Below, in pieces: positions 25,800 through 36,574 of a stretch of 64,000 nucleotides of DNA (positions within the stretch are counted from its first letter, which is position 1; every line of letters begins with the position of its first letter). The position numbers were made by a program, and so were the translations under genes. This stretch comes from Homarus americanus (lineage: Eukaryota; Arthropoda; Malacostraca; Decapoda; Nephropidae). Under the pieces are notes generated by a model. It was given only the letters and a program-made list of their open reading frames with translations, was not told the DNA's origin and did no database searches. The stretch lies in NCBI RefSeq assembly GCF_018991925.1, contig NW_024736071.1:11233702-11297701 (forward strand). The letters run 5' to 3'.

Positions 25800-26782
25800 C
25801 CACTGTGTTAACACTGTCACCAGCACCTGCCTGGTGTACAGCTGCACCACTGTACTGTGTTAACACTGTGACCAGCACCTGCCTGGTGTACAGCTGCACC
25901 ACTGTACTGTGTTAACACTGTCACCAGCACCTGCCTGGTGTACAGCTGCACCACTGTACTGTGTTAACACTGTCACCAGCACCTGCCGGGTGTACAGCTG
26001 CACCACTGTACTGTGTTAACACTGTCACCAGCACCTACCTGGTGTACAGCTGCACCACTGTACTGTGTTAACACTGTCACCAGCACCTGCCTGGTGTACA
26101 GCTGCACCACTGTACTGTGTTAACACTGTCACCAGCACCTACCTGGTGTACAGCTGCACCACTGTACTGTGTTAACACTGTCACCAGCACCTACCTGGTG
26201 TACAGCTGCACCACTGGACTGTGTTAACACTGTGACCAGCACCTGCCTGGTGTACAGCTGCACCACTGTACTGTGTTAACACTGTCAACACCTGTCTGGT
26301 GTACAGCTGCATCACTGTAATGTGTTAACACTGTCATCAAGATCTGCCTGGTGTACAGCTGTACCACTGTACTGTGTTAACACTCATCAACACGTGCCTG
26401 GTGTACAGCTGCACCATTTATATCACCTGCTTGATGTACAGCTGCACCACTGTATTATGTTAACACTCATCAACATCTGCTTGGTGTACAGCTGTACCAC
26501 TGTACTGTGTTAACACTCATCAACACGTGCCTGGTGTACAGCTGCACCATTTATATCACCTGCTTGATGTACAGCTGCACCACTGTATTATGTTAACACT
26601 CATCAACATCTGCCTGGTGTACAGTAGTACCAATGCACCTGCCTGGTGTACAGCAGTACCAATGCACCTGCCCGGTGTACAGCTGTACCACTGTACTGTG
26701 TTAAAACTCATCAACACGTGCCTGGTGTACAGCTGCACCATTTATAACACCTGCCTGAGATAGAGCTGCACCACTGTACTGC
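25800..26782. repeat. 52-bp minisatellite, left part of split array
   Basis: About 18 copies of ACCAGCACCTGCCTGGTGTA + CAGCTGCACCACTGTACTGT + GTTAACACTGTC. The first nine are nearly identical at 52-bp spacing. Later copies are shorter and diverged. The array stops at 26782 at the hAT-like insertion and resumes at 28181. Confidence 0.95.
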
Positions 26783-28180
26783 CTGGGTGCAATGATTGAA
26801 ATCAGTTGATTTATATCAAGTAATTTAAATCGATTAAATCTGATAAAAAATCACAACTTAAAAATAAATGTGATTTTTAACTGTATTAATGAATGTCCTA
26901 ACTACCCCAATATTTTCAACATTTCTTGACAGTTACAACAAAGGTATTGATGATTATTGGCATAAATAAAACCTTTGTGCTAAACCAACGAATCCTTACT
27001 ATATACTATGCTTGTGAAGAAAGCTTTTTATTTCTCAAAATTATTTCCTGTAGATTGTTTTAAATTATGATTTTAAAAGTATTATGAGATTCAGTTGATA
27101 AATATTATGATGCAACTTGGAATTTTTAACCCTTTTCACTACAACAATTTCCCTAAGCTTAATAAAATAGTCTGACATTACTCACTAGCCAGAATGAAAA
27201 TATTTAAGTGGTATCCTCCATAATGTTGTGACGAGCAGTGTAAGGTTAGTGCCAGTAATGTATCTGCAAAGAGTTTGGATGCTGAAAAAACTAGTGTTAT
27301 TGACAGTTATGTAAATGAAAATTTCCCTGAATTTCTCCCAGTTTTAATGAGCTATCGAGGAAAGAGCTGCCCTTTCAAGGATTTGCACTTCAGCAATAAA
27401 GTTTTGACAACTCTTTCACCTGTTGCTTGGTGGCAGAATTTATGTTATGATCTGGGAGATGAGTTACCGGTACTTGCTTTTCCGATTCAAATGCATACAG
27501 CAGTTGCATCATCGGCTGGCATAGAGAGGATATTTTCAACTTTTGGAGAAAAAGCCTTGAAACTAGTTAACATTTTTAAGCGTTACAACAGAAAATAATG
27601 GAACTTTTAACCCAATCCACATATTTCAAATTTAGTTTATATTTTCGGATGGTTTTTAATTTATACTGTTTAGTTTTCTATACATTTCAACTTTCAAGCA
27701 ATCATATATAACAATTAACAAGTATTCAGTGTGGCAACAATAAATGTTCTACAATAATAAATATTATTAAAAGCTGATTATAATAGAATATCTAATCATG
27801 ACTTTCTTCAATCTGTGTTCAGTGACGTAACTACATGGGCATGTGAAAACACATATACTGTATACTGTTTACATTTTTTTTAAAGTGAGTTCTTGGGAGA
27901 AGCTAATGTGAATTATTATTATTTACATTTCTTCTCACCAGATAGTTTTGATGGCTGTTACAATAAAATAATAAAATTTTCTTGAGCATAACGCCAAAGC
28001 CGTTATTAAAAAGCTTACTGATGCGAGTAGGTGAATATTAAAATTTTATGTAGACTGTTTCCAAGCACCGGAAAAAAATAAATTCCGATATCAATATCTG
28101 ATTAAAAAAGAAAAGAAAAAACTGATTTTAATCAAATAATCTATTTTTCTTAAAAAAATCTTCATTTTATCCAACACTGC
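26783..28180 (+). mobile_element. hAT-type transposon remnant in the 52-bp array
   Basis: An AT-rich 1.4-kb block interrupting the minisatellite. It holds a hAT transposase C-terminal fragment (27275-27598). Flanking octamers TGTACTGC (26775-26782) and TATACTGC (28181-28188) agree at 7 of 8 positions, the size expected for a hAT target duplication. The termini are only loosely inverted: the right end read inward starts CAGTGTTGGATAAAATGA, the left end CTGGGTGCAATGATTGAA. The subterminal regions are both rich in AATCA/TGATT words. Most of the transposase and both ends are decayed. Confidence 0.7.
27275..27598 (+). pseudogene. hAT transposase dimerisation-domain fragment
   Basis: A 107-codon open remnant of the C-terminal dimerisation domain of hAT transposases. 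Seen here are the LSPVAWWQNLCYDLGDELPV stretch and the hallmark SSAGIERIFSTFG, followed by a basic tail (KRYNRK). The catalytic N-terminal two thirds and the BED finger are absent from the open frame, so it cannot act as a transposase. The start ATG is simply the first in the surviving frame. Confidence 0.8.
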
Positions 28181-28562
28181 TATACTGCACTGCACATGTA
28201 TTAAGACTGTCATCAACACCTGCCTGATGTACAGCTGTACCACTGTGCTGTGCTAATACTGCTATCAATACCTGTCTGGTGTACAGCAATATGCAATATG
28301 GTAAGACTGCCATTAATACCTGCATGGTGTACAGCTGCACCACTGCACTGTGTTAACGCAGTCATCTACACCTGCCTGGTGTACAGCTGCACCACTGTAC
28401 TGTGTTAACAGACTGTCATGAACACCTGCCTGGTGTACCGCTGCACCACGCTACTGTGGTAATACTGTCAACACCCGCCTCGTGTACAGGTTCACAAATA
28501 TACTGTATTAACACTGTCATCAACACTGCATGGTGTACAGCTGCACCACTGCACTGTAGTAA
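28181..28562. repeat. 52-bp minisatellite, middle part
   Basis: Diverged copies of the same unit (CACCTGCCTGATGTACAGCT, GTTAACACTGTCATCAACAC) resume directly after the hAT element and stop at a second interruption near 28563. Confidence 0.85.
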
Positions 28563-28855
28563 TTTTTTTTTACGGGAATTAGCCCACCCGGGCACAGGTC
28601 GAACGACCAACAACGGGGTCTGGGGGGGGGGGAAATAAGAACAGAAAGAAATAAAAAAAGAGGAGAAAAAGGTTATACTGTGTTAATCTACACCACGAAG
28701 ATGCCGGAAAACTAGCCTTTCAAAGTGAGACAGATTGTATAAGTATGGAAACACAGAAGAAGGCACAGCATTCTACAGTTTGGCTGTGTGAGGAAAGAAG
28801 GATGTACTATAACGGGTTATTCTAGTGTGACCGACATCCACAGAGAAGCGGTGGG
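28563..28855. mobile_element. Second, unclassified insertion in the 52-bp array
   Basis: About 290 bp unrelated to the minisatellite. It begins with a T run and ACGGGAATTAGCCCACCCGG, contains a ten-base G run near 28622, an A/G-rich section and a coding-like end (TTCTACAGTTTGGCTGTGTG). The array resumes after it. I cannot name the family and see no target duplication. Confidence 0.5.
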
Positions 28856-29090
28856 CATCTGTCTGGTGTACAAGTGCACCACTTTACTGTATTAACACTG
28901 TCAACAACACCTGCCTCGTGTACAGGTGCACAAATGTCCTGTATTAACACTGTCATCAACACCTGCATGGTGTACAGCTGCACCATTGCACTGTGGTGAT
29001 ACTGTTATCAACACCTGTCTGGTGTACAGGTGCACCACTGTGCTGTGCTAACACTGTCACCAACACCTGCCAGGTATACAGCTGCACCAT
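28856..29090. repeat. 52-bp minisatellite, right part
   Basis: About four diverged units ending near 29090 (GCCAGGTATACAGCTGCACC). Confidence 0.85.
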
Positions 29091-30002
29091 CGATCAAACA
29101 ATAAAATCTCAAAATTTTATATGAATAATGCCTGTAAATTTTTCCTGTGTTGCCTGGTTGCTGTTATGGTAATTCTACATTTTGAAATGTTTTACAACTT
29201 TCGTGTAAATTCCTATCGTATGATTTTTTGGTTGAACATTATTTTTTCATATATCTAATGGTTTTGTTTTATGTTGTATATGAGTTTTCTGTTGATATAC
29301 AACAAATTATTACTATTATTGTTATTATTATTTTGTTCTTGTTATCATTGCATGGCTCGGGGAACTATTGATGGTTGTCTGTGTGCAACATGAAGCCGTC
29401 AGTAGGGAATTAAACCATACATTTTATGTGATAAGTTGAATACACCTTTACGATTTCTTAATTCAATTTCTACCAAGTTGCTGTTAAGTGACTTACATCC
29501 GCAGTATCATTGTAGAAGACAAAAATGAAGAAAACTGTTTACACTGGAGAAACATGAAAAGCTCTCCACATTTTGGGACCTGTAAGACTTTTGTCTTATA
29601 TTCCAAACTTACAGTAAAATCTGAATTTTGTGTTGAAAACTCTGAAATGGATAGCATTCAAAGGAAACATGCTTATAAAGAGTGACTGTCATTGTACTAC
29701 CAGGGCACACTGGTGACAACACTGCTGTGACTCACAATGGAGCTCAGTGAATTAGGAACATTATAGAATCCAGTCTCATTAAACATACCGAATCCGTCAA
29801 CATGAGTTTGAGTAATGGTATGTACAAACTGGATAATTTCGTAATTAAGAAGATTTGTAACCAAGTGAGAAGGTTGGGTCATCTTACCCTCTGACCTGAC
29901 TACCGACTGCTGCGGTGCTTTGAAGATTAGTAGGGTCACTACCTCATACCTGACCATTGTGAACTTGATCTCACCCTCCTCTACTGTATATATATTTGCC
30001 TT
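29091..30002. other. Stretch without recognised gene
   Basis: AT-rich DNA. The 65-codon frame at 29488-29685 and the minus-strand frame at 29697-30035 show no motif. Confidence 0.4.
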
Positions 30003-30004
30003 GT

Positions 30005-30790
30005 TATGTATTTCTCCTTCACCCACGCTGAACAATATCTACACAGCAGACCTACCAGAACCAGCTCCCTACAGTGAATACATAAGTTTTGCAGACGATA
30101 TCACACAAATCATCACATACCCCGGCAAATCAACAGCAATAATGGCACAGCATACTGCCAACGCAATAGAGAACATCAACCAGTACGAAAAAAAGTGGAA
30201 GATACAAACGAACATCAACAAGTTCAAAATAATACCAATCGCTAAAAGGAAAAAAGACCCCATTATAGTAAACAACAAAGTAATTCCATATGCCATGGAA
30301 GGCACTGTCCTAGGGCTGAAGATAACAACAAAAGGCTACAAAACATTCATCACCGAAAAACTTGCAAAAACCAGAAACATGGTAATTAAATTAAAACGCT
30401 TCAGAAGCCTGTCAGTAAAAAAACAAGTTAAAGTTATATAGAGACGTTGTCCAATCCCGACTAGTATATCCACCAATTCCCCTACATGCAATAAAGCAAA
30501 CAAACATAAAGAAACTGCAGACAATTCAAAACTTAGCCCTAAGGGATGTATACAACATCAGATATCCTGACATAGTCACCAACCGTCAACTACACCAACG
30601 AGTGCAAATAGAACCCCTAAACGTTTACCTACACCAACACTCAAAAAGAATATGGACAAAGTTAAAAGAAATAGAGCCAGGACCAATCACAGAATGGATG
30701 GAAGAGACAGAAGAAGGAAGAAGAGAACACTCGTGGTTCCCTCGCAGTAAAAGAAGAGCCCTAGAACCCACACCAACTCCACTCTATTGA
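30005..30790 (+). pseudogene. Reverse transcriptase C-terminal half of the host LINE
   Basis: Frame 1 (to 30441): SFADDITQIITYPGKSTAIM with the catalytic Asp pair, then INQYEKKWKIQTNINKFKII, VLGLKITTKGY and MVIKLKRFRSLSVKKQVKVI, in the standard LINE thumb order. After a one-base shift the second frame continues DVVQSRLVYPPIPLHAI, LQTIQNLALRDVYNIRYPDI and the terminal HSWFPRSKRRALEP block. Both segments together look like one continuous protein broken once. The upstream catalytic parts and endonuclease are missing through 5' truncation. Confidence 0.7.
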
Positions 30791-30808
30791 AAGTTGCAAC
30801 GTTACCCC

Positions 30809-30819
30809 AGTGACAACCT
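30809..30819. repeat. Target site duplication (left), AGTGACAACCT
   Basis: An 11-bp direct repeat, identical to 31265-31275, bounding the nested I-type LINE copy. Confidence 0.85.
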
Positions 30820-31264
30820 AATACGTCTACGGGAAAGGGGACGTGATTGCTGCCCGTATCATCATTGGGTATGACTTTGCTTGGGAGATTGGTATCCCCG
30901 CATCCCCTGAGCAACGCTCTTGTGCATTATGCAGAAGACCCGACAGCCGCACCCTTATCCACTACCTCCTAAGATGTCCCCACACACAACGCTTCCGTGA
31001 CGCCTGCTGGACCACCACTCCACGACCCCTGACGGAGACACGATGATCCTCCCCATACTGGCCAGATATTTTGTAAATAATATTGATTATGTGTTAAAGG
31101 AATATCCTTCCTTCCTTAGGCTTTAGTAAGCCCCTTTATAATATTTATACTGTATATACTTGTCACACTTGCCAGATGCTTCTGGTGTTATTGTACAGGG
31201 GTACCTAGTGACAGCACTAGGATCCCGCTTCCTCTATCAAGGAATAAACAATTGAAATTGAATT
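30820..31264 (+). mobile_element. 5'-truncated copy of the I-type LINE (445 bp)
   Basis: The plus-strand sequence matches the 3' end of the minus-strand LINE at 19852-20300. It carries the last about 60 codons of ORF2 (IAARIIIGYDFAWEIGIPAS, LCRRPDSRTLIHYLLRCP and onward to LTETR) and the same 3' UTR, ending in AATTGAAATTGAATT. It lacks a 12-bp segment present in the longer copy near the 5' end and keeps the glutamine codon that is a stop there. Perfect 11-bp target duplications flank it. It is a classic incomplete reverse-transcription product. Confidence 0.92.
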
Positions 31265-31275
31265 AGTGACAACCT
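31265..31275. repeat. Target site duplication (right), AGTGACAACCT
   Basis: Right-hand partner of 30809-30819. Confidence 0.85.
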
Positions 31276-31285
31276 TGGCAGCCCT

Positions 31286-31917
<632 letters not shown>

Positions 31918-32197
31918 CCTTGGTGTCCCAAATGTTACCTAATTAGCCTCAAATAAGGTTAGGTAGCCGTACATGAATTGACAGGATGTGTCAGCGCGGG
32001 AGAGCGGAGACAATGATAATGGGGTTAAAGTTATCAGGAAGGTGCACAGATCGCACTGGCCTTAAATGATACTGGATGAACGACCGGGCTAGGTATAGGA
32101 CAAACAATTGCTTAAACCTAGTTGTTTTCCAGACAGAAAAGTATATGATACAGAGTTGTCAAACGATAAACCTTCGGCTCTGTACCACATTGGCGAT

Positions 32198-33868
32198 GAA
32201 TATTGGTCCTAAAAGGAAAACAAGCTGGGCCGAGTGTTGTCTATGTCAAGATGATAAGAAGGAAGAACTTAAATCTCCAAAGACTAACCCTACTAGAAGA
32301 GAGGAAGATGGCTACAGCAAATTAGCCAAGAATATTCCTCTTTTCAACTCAAGTCAATGCCCTTCCAATAAGGCTTGATATGGGGAGACTAGATGATGGA
32401 GATGGTATCGCAGAGACATTGAGGAAAAATAATGCAAAATATCATGAGAGCTGTAGACTTAAGCTTAACAACATAACGTTGCAAAGAGGCCCAAAAAGAG
32501 CAACTACCTCTGTAGTTGACGGCAATGAAGGTTGCAGAAGTAAGATACCACGAAAACCAAGAAAAAAATACAATGGAATACTTTTGGTGTGACAGGCCAG
32601 CACTAGAGAGTGCTCTCAGACAAGCAATGACAATGAAACTCAATCACAGAATCAATGAATGTGCAAAGACACTCAGTGACAAAAACACTTCTTGCTAAGC
32701 TTAGTGCAGGAGATGTAGTGGCACAAGAGATGGAATATCACCCTACTTGCTTAGCTGCACTGTATAATAGAGAATGAGCTTGTCTTAGTGCAAAGGAATA
32801 TGAGACTAACACCAAGAACCATGACAAAAAAGATGCATATCCACTGGCTTTTTCTGACAAGATGTGTGAAATTGTTACACCATGCACAATTATTGTAACA
32901 GAGGGAGAAGATGCCATTAGCAACCATGATACGCCTCTAGGCGAGTTGACTCCATGCTCCCATGAAGAGGCAGATACTCACCTCTTTGTACAGTTGCGGA
33001 AATATGCTCCTTCACCCCCTGTGGTAACCCGTGTCTCCAAACGGGCAACCTACATGACCTATAGCTTCCCTATCCACCAATCACGTCCGTCGTTACATGA
33101 CCAATACCCATTCATTAAAAAATAGTGATACTACTACTGTGACGGTGCCGTTTGGAGACACGGGTTACCTCAGGGACGTAGAAACACATTTCCGCAGCTG
33201 TTCATGCAAGACAGATATCATTGTCATAGCTTTATCTGTGTTAACATCACTAGGAGAAATTGGTCTCGAAAGAATGTGGATTTCTTATGGTCAAGGGGCT
33301 TATACAAGATGGATTCCTGTTCATGAGTTTGTTGTAGCCATAGGGATTGAAAACTCCATAGGAATCACATTTTTCCAAGCCTTCCGTGGTAAAGGTAAAA
33401 AGACTGCATGGCAAACATGGAATGTGTTTAACGAGGTCTCCAGTACCTTCACCAAGCTCAGTCAGTGTCCTACATCAGTGAGTGAAGAAGACCTCCGTGT
33501 CTTGGAAAGGTTTGTGGTGGTGATGTATGACAGGTCTAGTCCAGCTTTATGTGTCAGTGGTATAAAACTTGACTTATTTGCTCGCAAACAGAGATCATAT
33601 AATGCAATTCCACCAACACGGTCTGCCCGAAAGGAACATGTAAAGCGTGCAGCCTATCAAGGTGGAATGATTTCGGGTCAGGCAACAGCAGCCCAACCAA
33701 ACATTCCAAGTCCTGTTAACTGGGGCTGGAAAAGAAAGGAGATATGTGGCAAATACACTGGACAGACCTTCCACCAATAGCAGCGAGCTGCGAAGAACTG
33801 ACCAAGTAAATATATCCGCTCTGGTCTCACTTGCACAGCTCTGTGTGGATGCACATGCCAGCAGCGGT
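32198..33868 (+). pseudogene. Decayed member of an uncharacterised multi-copy protein family
   Basis: Several frames join into one recognisable protein. The N-terminal part has a C-x2-C motif (SWAECCLCQDDKKEEL), DGYSKLAKNIPLF and LDDGDGIAETLRKNNAKYHE. A second Cys pair region (MEYFWCDRPALESALRQAMT) follows, then LLAKLSAGDVVAQEMEYHP, LTPCSHEEADTHLF, KTDIIVIALSVL and AFRGKGKKTAWQTWNVF. The C-terminal part holds LERFVVVMYDRSS, LPSPVNWGW-like IPSPVNWGWKRKE and a cysteine-rich end (GLTCTALCGCTC) to the stop near 33868. I recall this order from repeated, unnamed invertebrate and fish proteins. The EEADTH...TDIIVIAL spacing suggests a PIN/FEN-like nuclease core (inference). At least four frame breaks and a MITE-like insertion (33017-33175) kill it. 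It has no introns, which suggests a retrocopy or transposon-borne gene. Confidence 0.6.
33017..33175. mobile_element. 159-bp MITE-like element with 28-bp terminal inverted repeats
   Basis: The left arm (33017-33044) starts CCCTGTGGTAACCCGTGTC. The right arm (33148-33175) is its reverse complement with a single mismatch by eye. The interior has no coding capacity. The element interrupts the pseudogene exactly between the EEADTH and TDIIVIAL blocks. No direct target duplication is evident next to the arms, so the superfamily is open. Confidence 0.75.
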
Positions 33869-34614
33869 AAATATGAAAGAATTCTTATAGCAATAACTCC
33901 CAAGGATAAGGGCAAGATTTAATCATGTTTCTCATTGTTTAACAAAGAATTGCTTACACTTATTTTTATGAAAAGAGATAAAGTATGTGAAGAACCGTTA
34001 CTTTATGCATAACAGACATATATGAGGGTTCCAAAACATTCATAATCTGTTCCAGCAAGCTTTAAAACATAGGAATAGACACCTTATGTGCACAGATTGC
34101 CTGACAGTAAGTCATTATATGTAATTAAAAAAAAAAAAAAAAAGTCGGTGTGGCATATATTGGCAGCCATCTTGGAATTTTGAAAGTCCAATCGGATAGA
34201 TCTGATAAGTAACCCGTATTGAATGTTCATACCAAATTTCATGCTTGCACCTGTTATCCGCGCCGCTAACGCCAGGCTTTAATCGCTCGTGCTGGCGGTG
34301 TTTTTTGATACGAACCAAAAATTTTCCAAAGTTTCCCGTGCTGTTGGTAACCCTCAGCGACTCTCAGCTTCGCTCTGAAAAATCCTTAATTATTGTCTTG
34401 ATACCTGGCGGGGGGAGATGAGACTGCCCTTAACTTAGTCTTACATTCCCGGTAACGACGACTGTCCTGGGATATTACCTTAACCGCTGTTTTAATTGTC
34501 AGTTATAGTTTATTTGTAGCTGACAATTACTATACTTTTCTGACATAAACTTACATACATATACACGCCCATAAAAACACACACACACATAGGTACAAAC
34601 TTAATCATACAGGG
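33869..34614. other. Stretch without recognised gene; A run near 34127-34143
   Basis: AT-rich. The A run lies about 260 bp after the pseudogene's stop and could be a retrocopy tail, but the distance makes this doubtful. Confidence 0.35.
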
Positions 34615-34715
<101 letters not shown>

Positions 34716-34848
34716 GGGTAAAAAGTGCTGATATCAGTGATGGAAATTGACAGGTTTTAAAAGTCAATGATGCTGTGTGGGAGTTTGGATTGACTTTTTT
34801 TTTGAGCTGCAATTCATCGCCATTAATAGTTGTCCATCATAAAAAGAG

Positions 34849-34851
<3 letters not shown>

Positions 34852-34894
<43 letters not shown>
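34852..34894. repeat. (GA)n, left arm of an inverted pair
   Basis: 43 bp of GA. It is complementary to the (CT)n at 34965-35003, 70 bp downstream. Confidence 0.95.
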
Positions 34895-34896
<2 letters not shown>

Positions 34897-34962
34897 ATGT
34901 AACATTCTTAATCACAAAAAACAATATACAACTCTTCAAGAACTATACTTGTACACCTCCAC

Positions 34963-34964
<2 letters not shown>

Positions 34965-35003
<39 letters not shown>
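34965..35003. repeat. (CT)n, right arm of an inverted pair
   Basis: 39 bp of CT. With the (GA)n at 34852-34894 it can form a long hairpin with a 70-base loop. Confidence 0.95.
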
Positions 35004-35005
<2 letters not shown>

Positions 35006-36574
35006 GTATAATCAATGATCAGCGATAATTAAATCCAAACATAATCCACGTGAATCATTACTATACCAAACTTATGTAGTCCTGAGTTATATAATTTACA
35101 GTCTAAAAAAACTACTATGTATGTAAAGTTTGTCATTAAGATAAAATCATCAATCAATTATTCCTAAAAATAATTAAAATATGATGTAATAATGTTATTT
35201 TTCGGATTCTTCACACATTATATTTATGAATTACAAATATTATGTTGTCTTACAGGATACTGGTCATACTTAAGGTGCTTAGGTGTTAATAATAATTTTC
35301 AGTATCAGTTTTCATATTATAGTGACTAATTCAGAGGACAAAGTATTTTCTAAAAAATTACAAGTAAATTTCAGTGAAAGTTGTTACGGTATCTGTAGAT
35401 AGGAGCAGACACTACCCTAGACACAGCTCAGCTTGGACCACTGCTGACGAGACGACTGGAAAAGCACTGACAGAATCCCTCAAAAGTAATTATAATAGAA
35501 AGAACGAAAATGAAATAAAATTAAATCAGATCCACGAGAAATAGTCTTTATCCCTTGCTGCCTCGTAGGGTAAAAAGTGGTCAACTTGATTTAATGCTTA
35601 ACGTAGTTACCGTATGGCACTACAAAATGTAAACACAGAACACTGGTAGTTGAGCACCGAAAAGAGTGGGAAACTGTCACGAGGAACAAAATCATATCCC
35701 GGGCACGAGGATTTAGGAGTGCGTTACCTGGCGTCTTTTATCTCCTGGTCCCCGCTGCTTTACAAACCCCGTCAGAGTTAGAAGCTGTGCAGTTAATTAG
35801 ATCTCTCTCTCTTTCATTGTCTCCTTTTCTCTGTGTCTCTTTCCCTTTCTGTCTCTCTCTATTCAAGGTGAATCAGCAATGCACGATGGTGCGCTAATAA
35901 GGTCTCAGCAGAAGGTTAAACTCTAAAAATAGAACTGTATTTCAAATGATCATAAATTTGGACGCTCTATGTTACGGCATAACTGATCTCAGTGGAAATG
36001 TTCTGCTTTTCCCGCCGAGTCCATCACTTGAGCTCAGTCTTGAGGTGGATAATCAGTTAAAAGCTGAGTTAAGAGACACCATCCTCACAGTTTGTTTAAG
36101 TCAATATCGTGTCCACACCAAGTCTATGTGTCTTTGTTGTGTATATAATTTCATTGGTATATTATTCACGTTTGTTTGTCTTTATTCTGCTCAACTGATG
36201 ACGCCATAAGTTACGTCGACATTCATATTTGTACTTGATGAAATCAGGGACTATTTTATCAGCTACCTTTTCATTAAGTATTACTAAAAATATATGTCAG
36301 CCAACCGCAGAAACTTTTTGAACTACAACATACACAATATTATCACTCTTAAGAGTCTTATATCGTCTGAAACGATAAGATTCGATAAATTTTCGTAACC
36401 GATAAGTATTCATGTTTACTGCAAATACAGCAAGGAAATAGGATCATAAACATTTGCTTTAAATACAGCTGTTCGATGGATGGTAAACACTATCTGCAGC
36501 TCTACCATGCATATAACACCTCGACATACACAGTTGCTACATCCAGTTTGTGAAATTGTTAATTTAGCCTATAC
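35004..36574. other. Stretch without recognised gene
   Basis: AT-rich single-copy-like DNA. An 87-codon frame at 35946-36209 has no recognisable domain. Confidence 0.4.

Larger units (their letters stand above)
30003..31285 (+). mobile_element. 5'-truncated LINE, host of a nested insertion
   Basis: Begins inside reverse transcriptase block 4 (SPTLNNIYTADLP), keeps the catalytic YADD region in the form SFADDITQI, and runs through the thumb and C-terminal region to HSWFPRSKRRALEPTPTPLY and a stop at about 30790. The frame shifts near 30441, so the copy is dead. The putative 3' UTR is split by the I-type LINE copy at 30820-31264 and resumes at about 31265. The true 3' end is uncertain. Motifs suggest a jockey-like group, but I do not assign the clade. 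Confidence 0.7.

Noticed and set aside
25800..26782. CRISPR array
   Set aside because: The repeats are contiguous 52-bp units with no unique spacers, and the DNA is eukaryotic.
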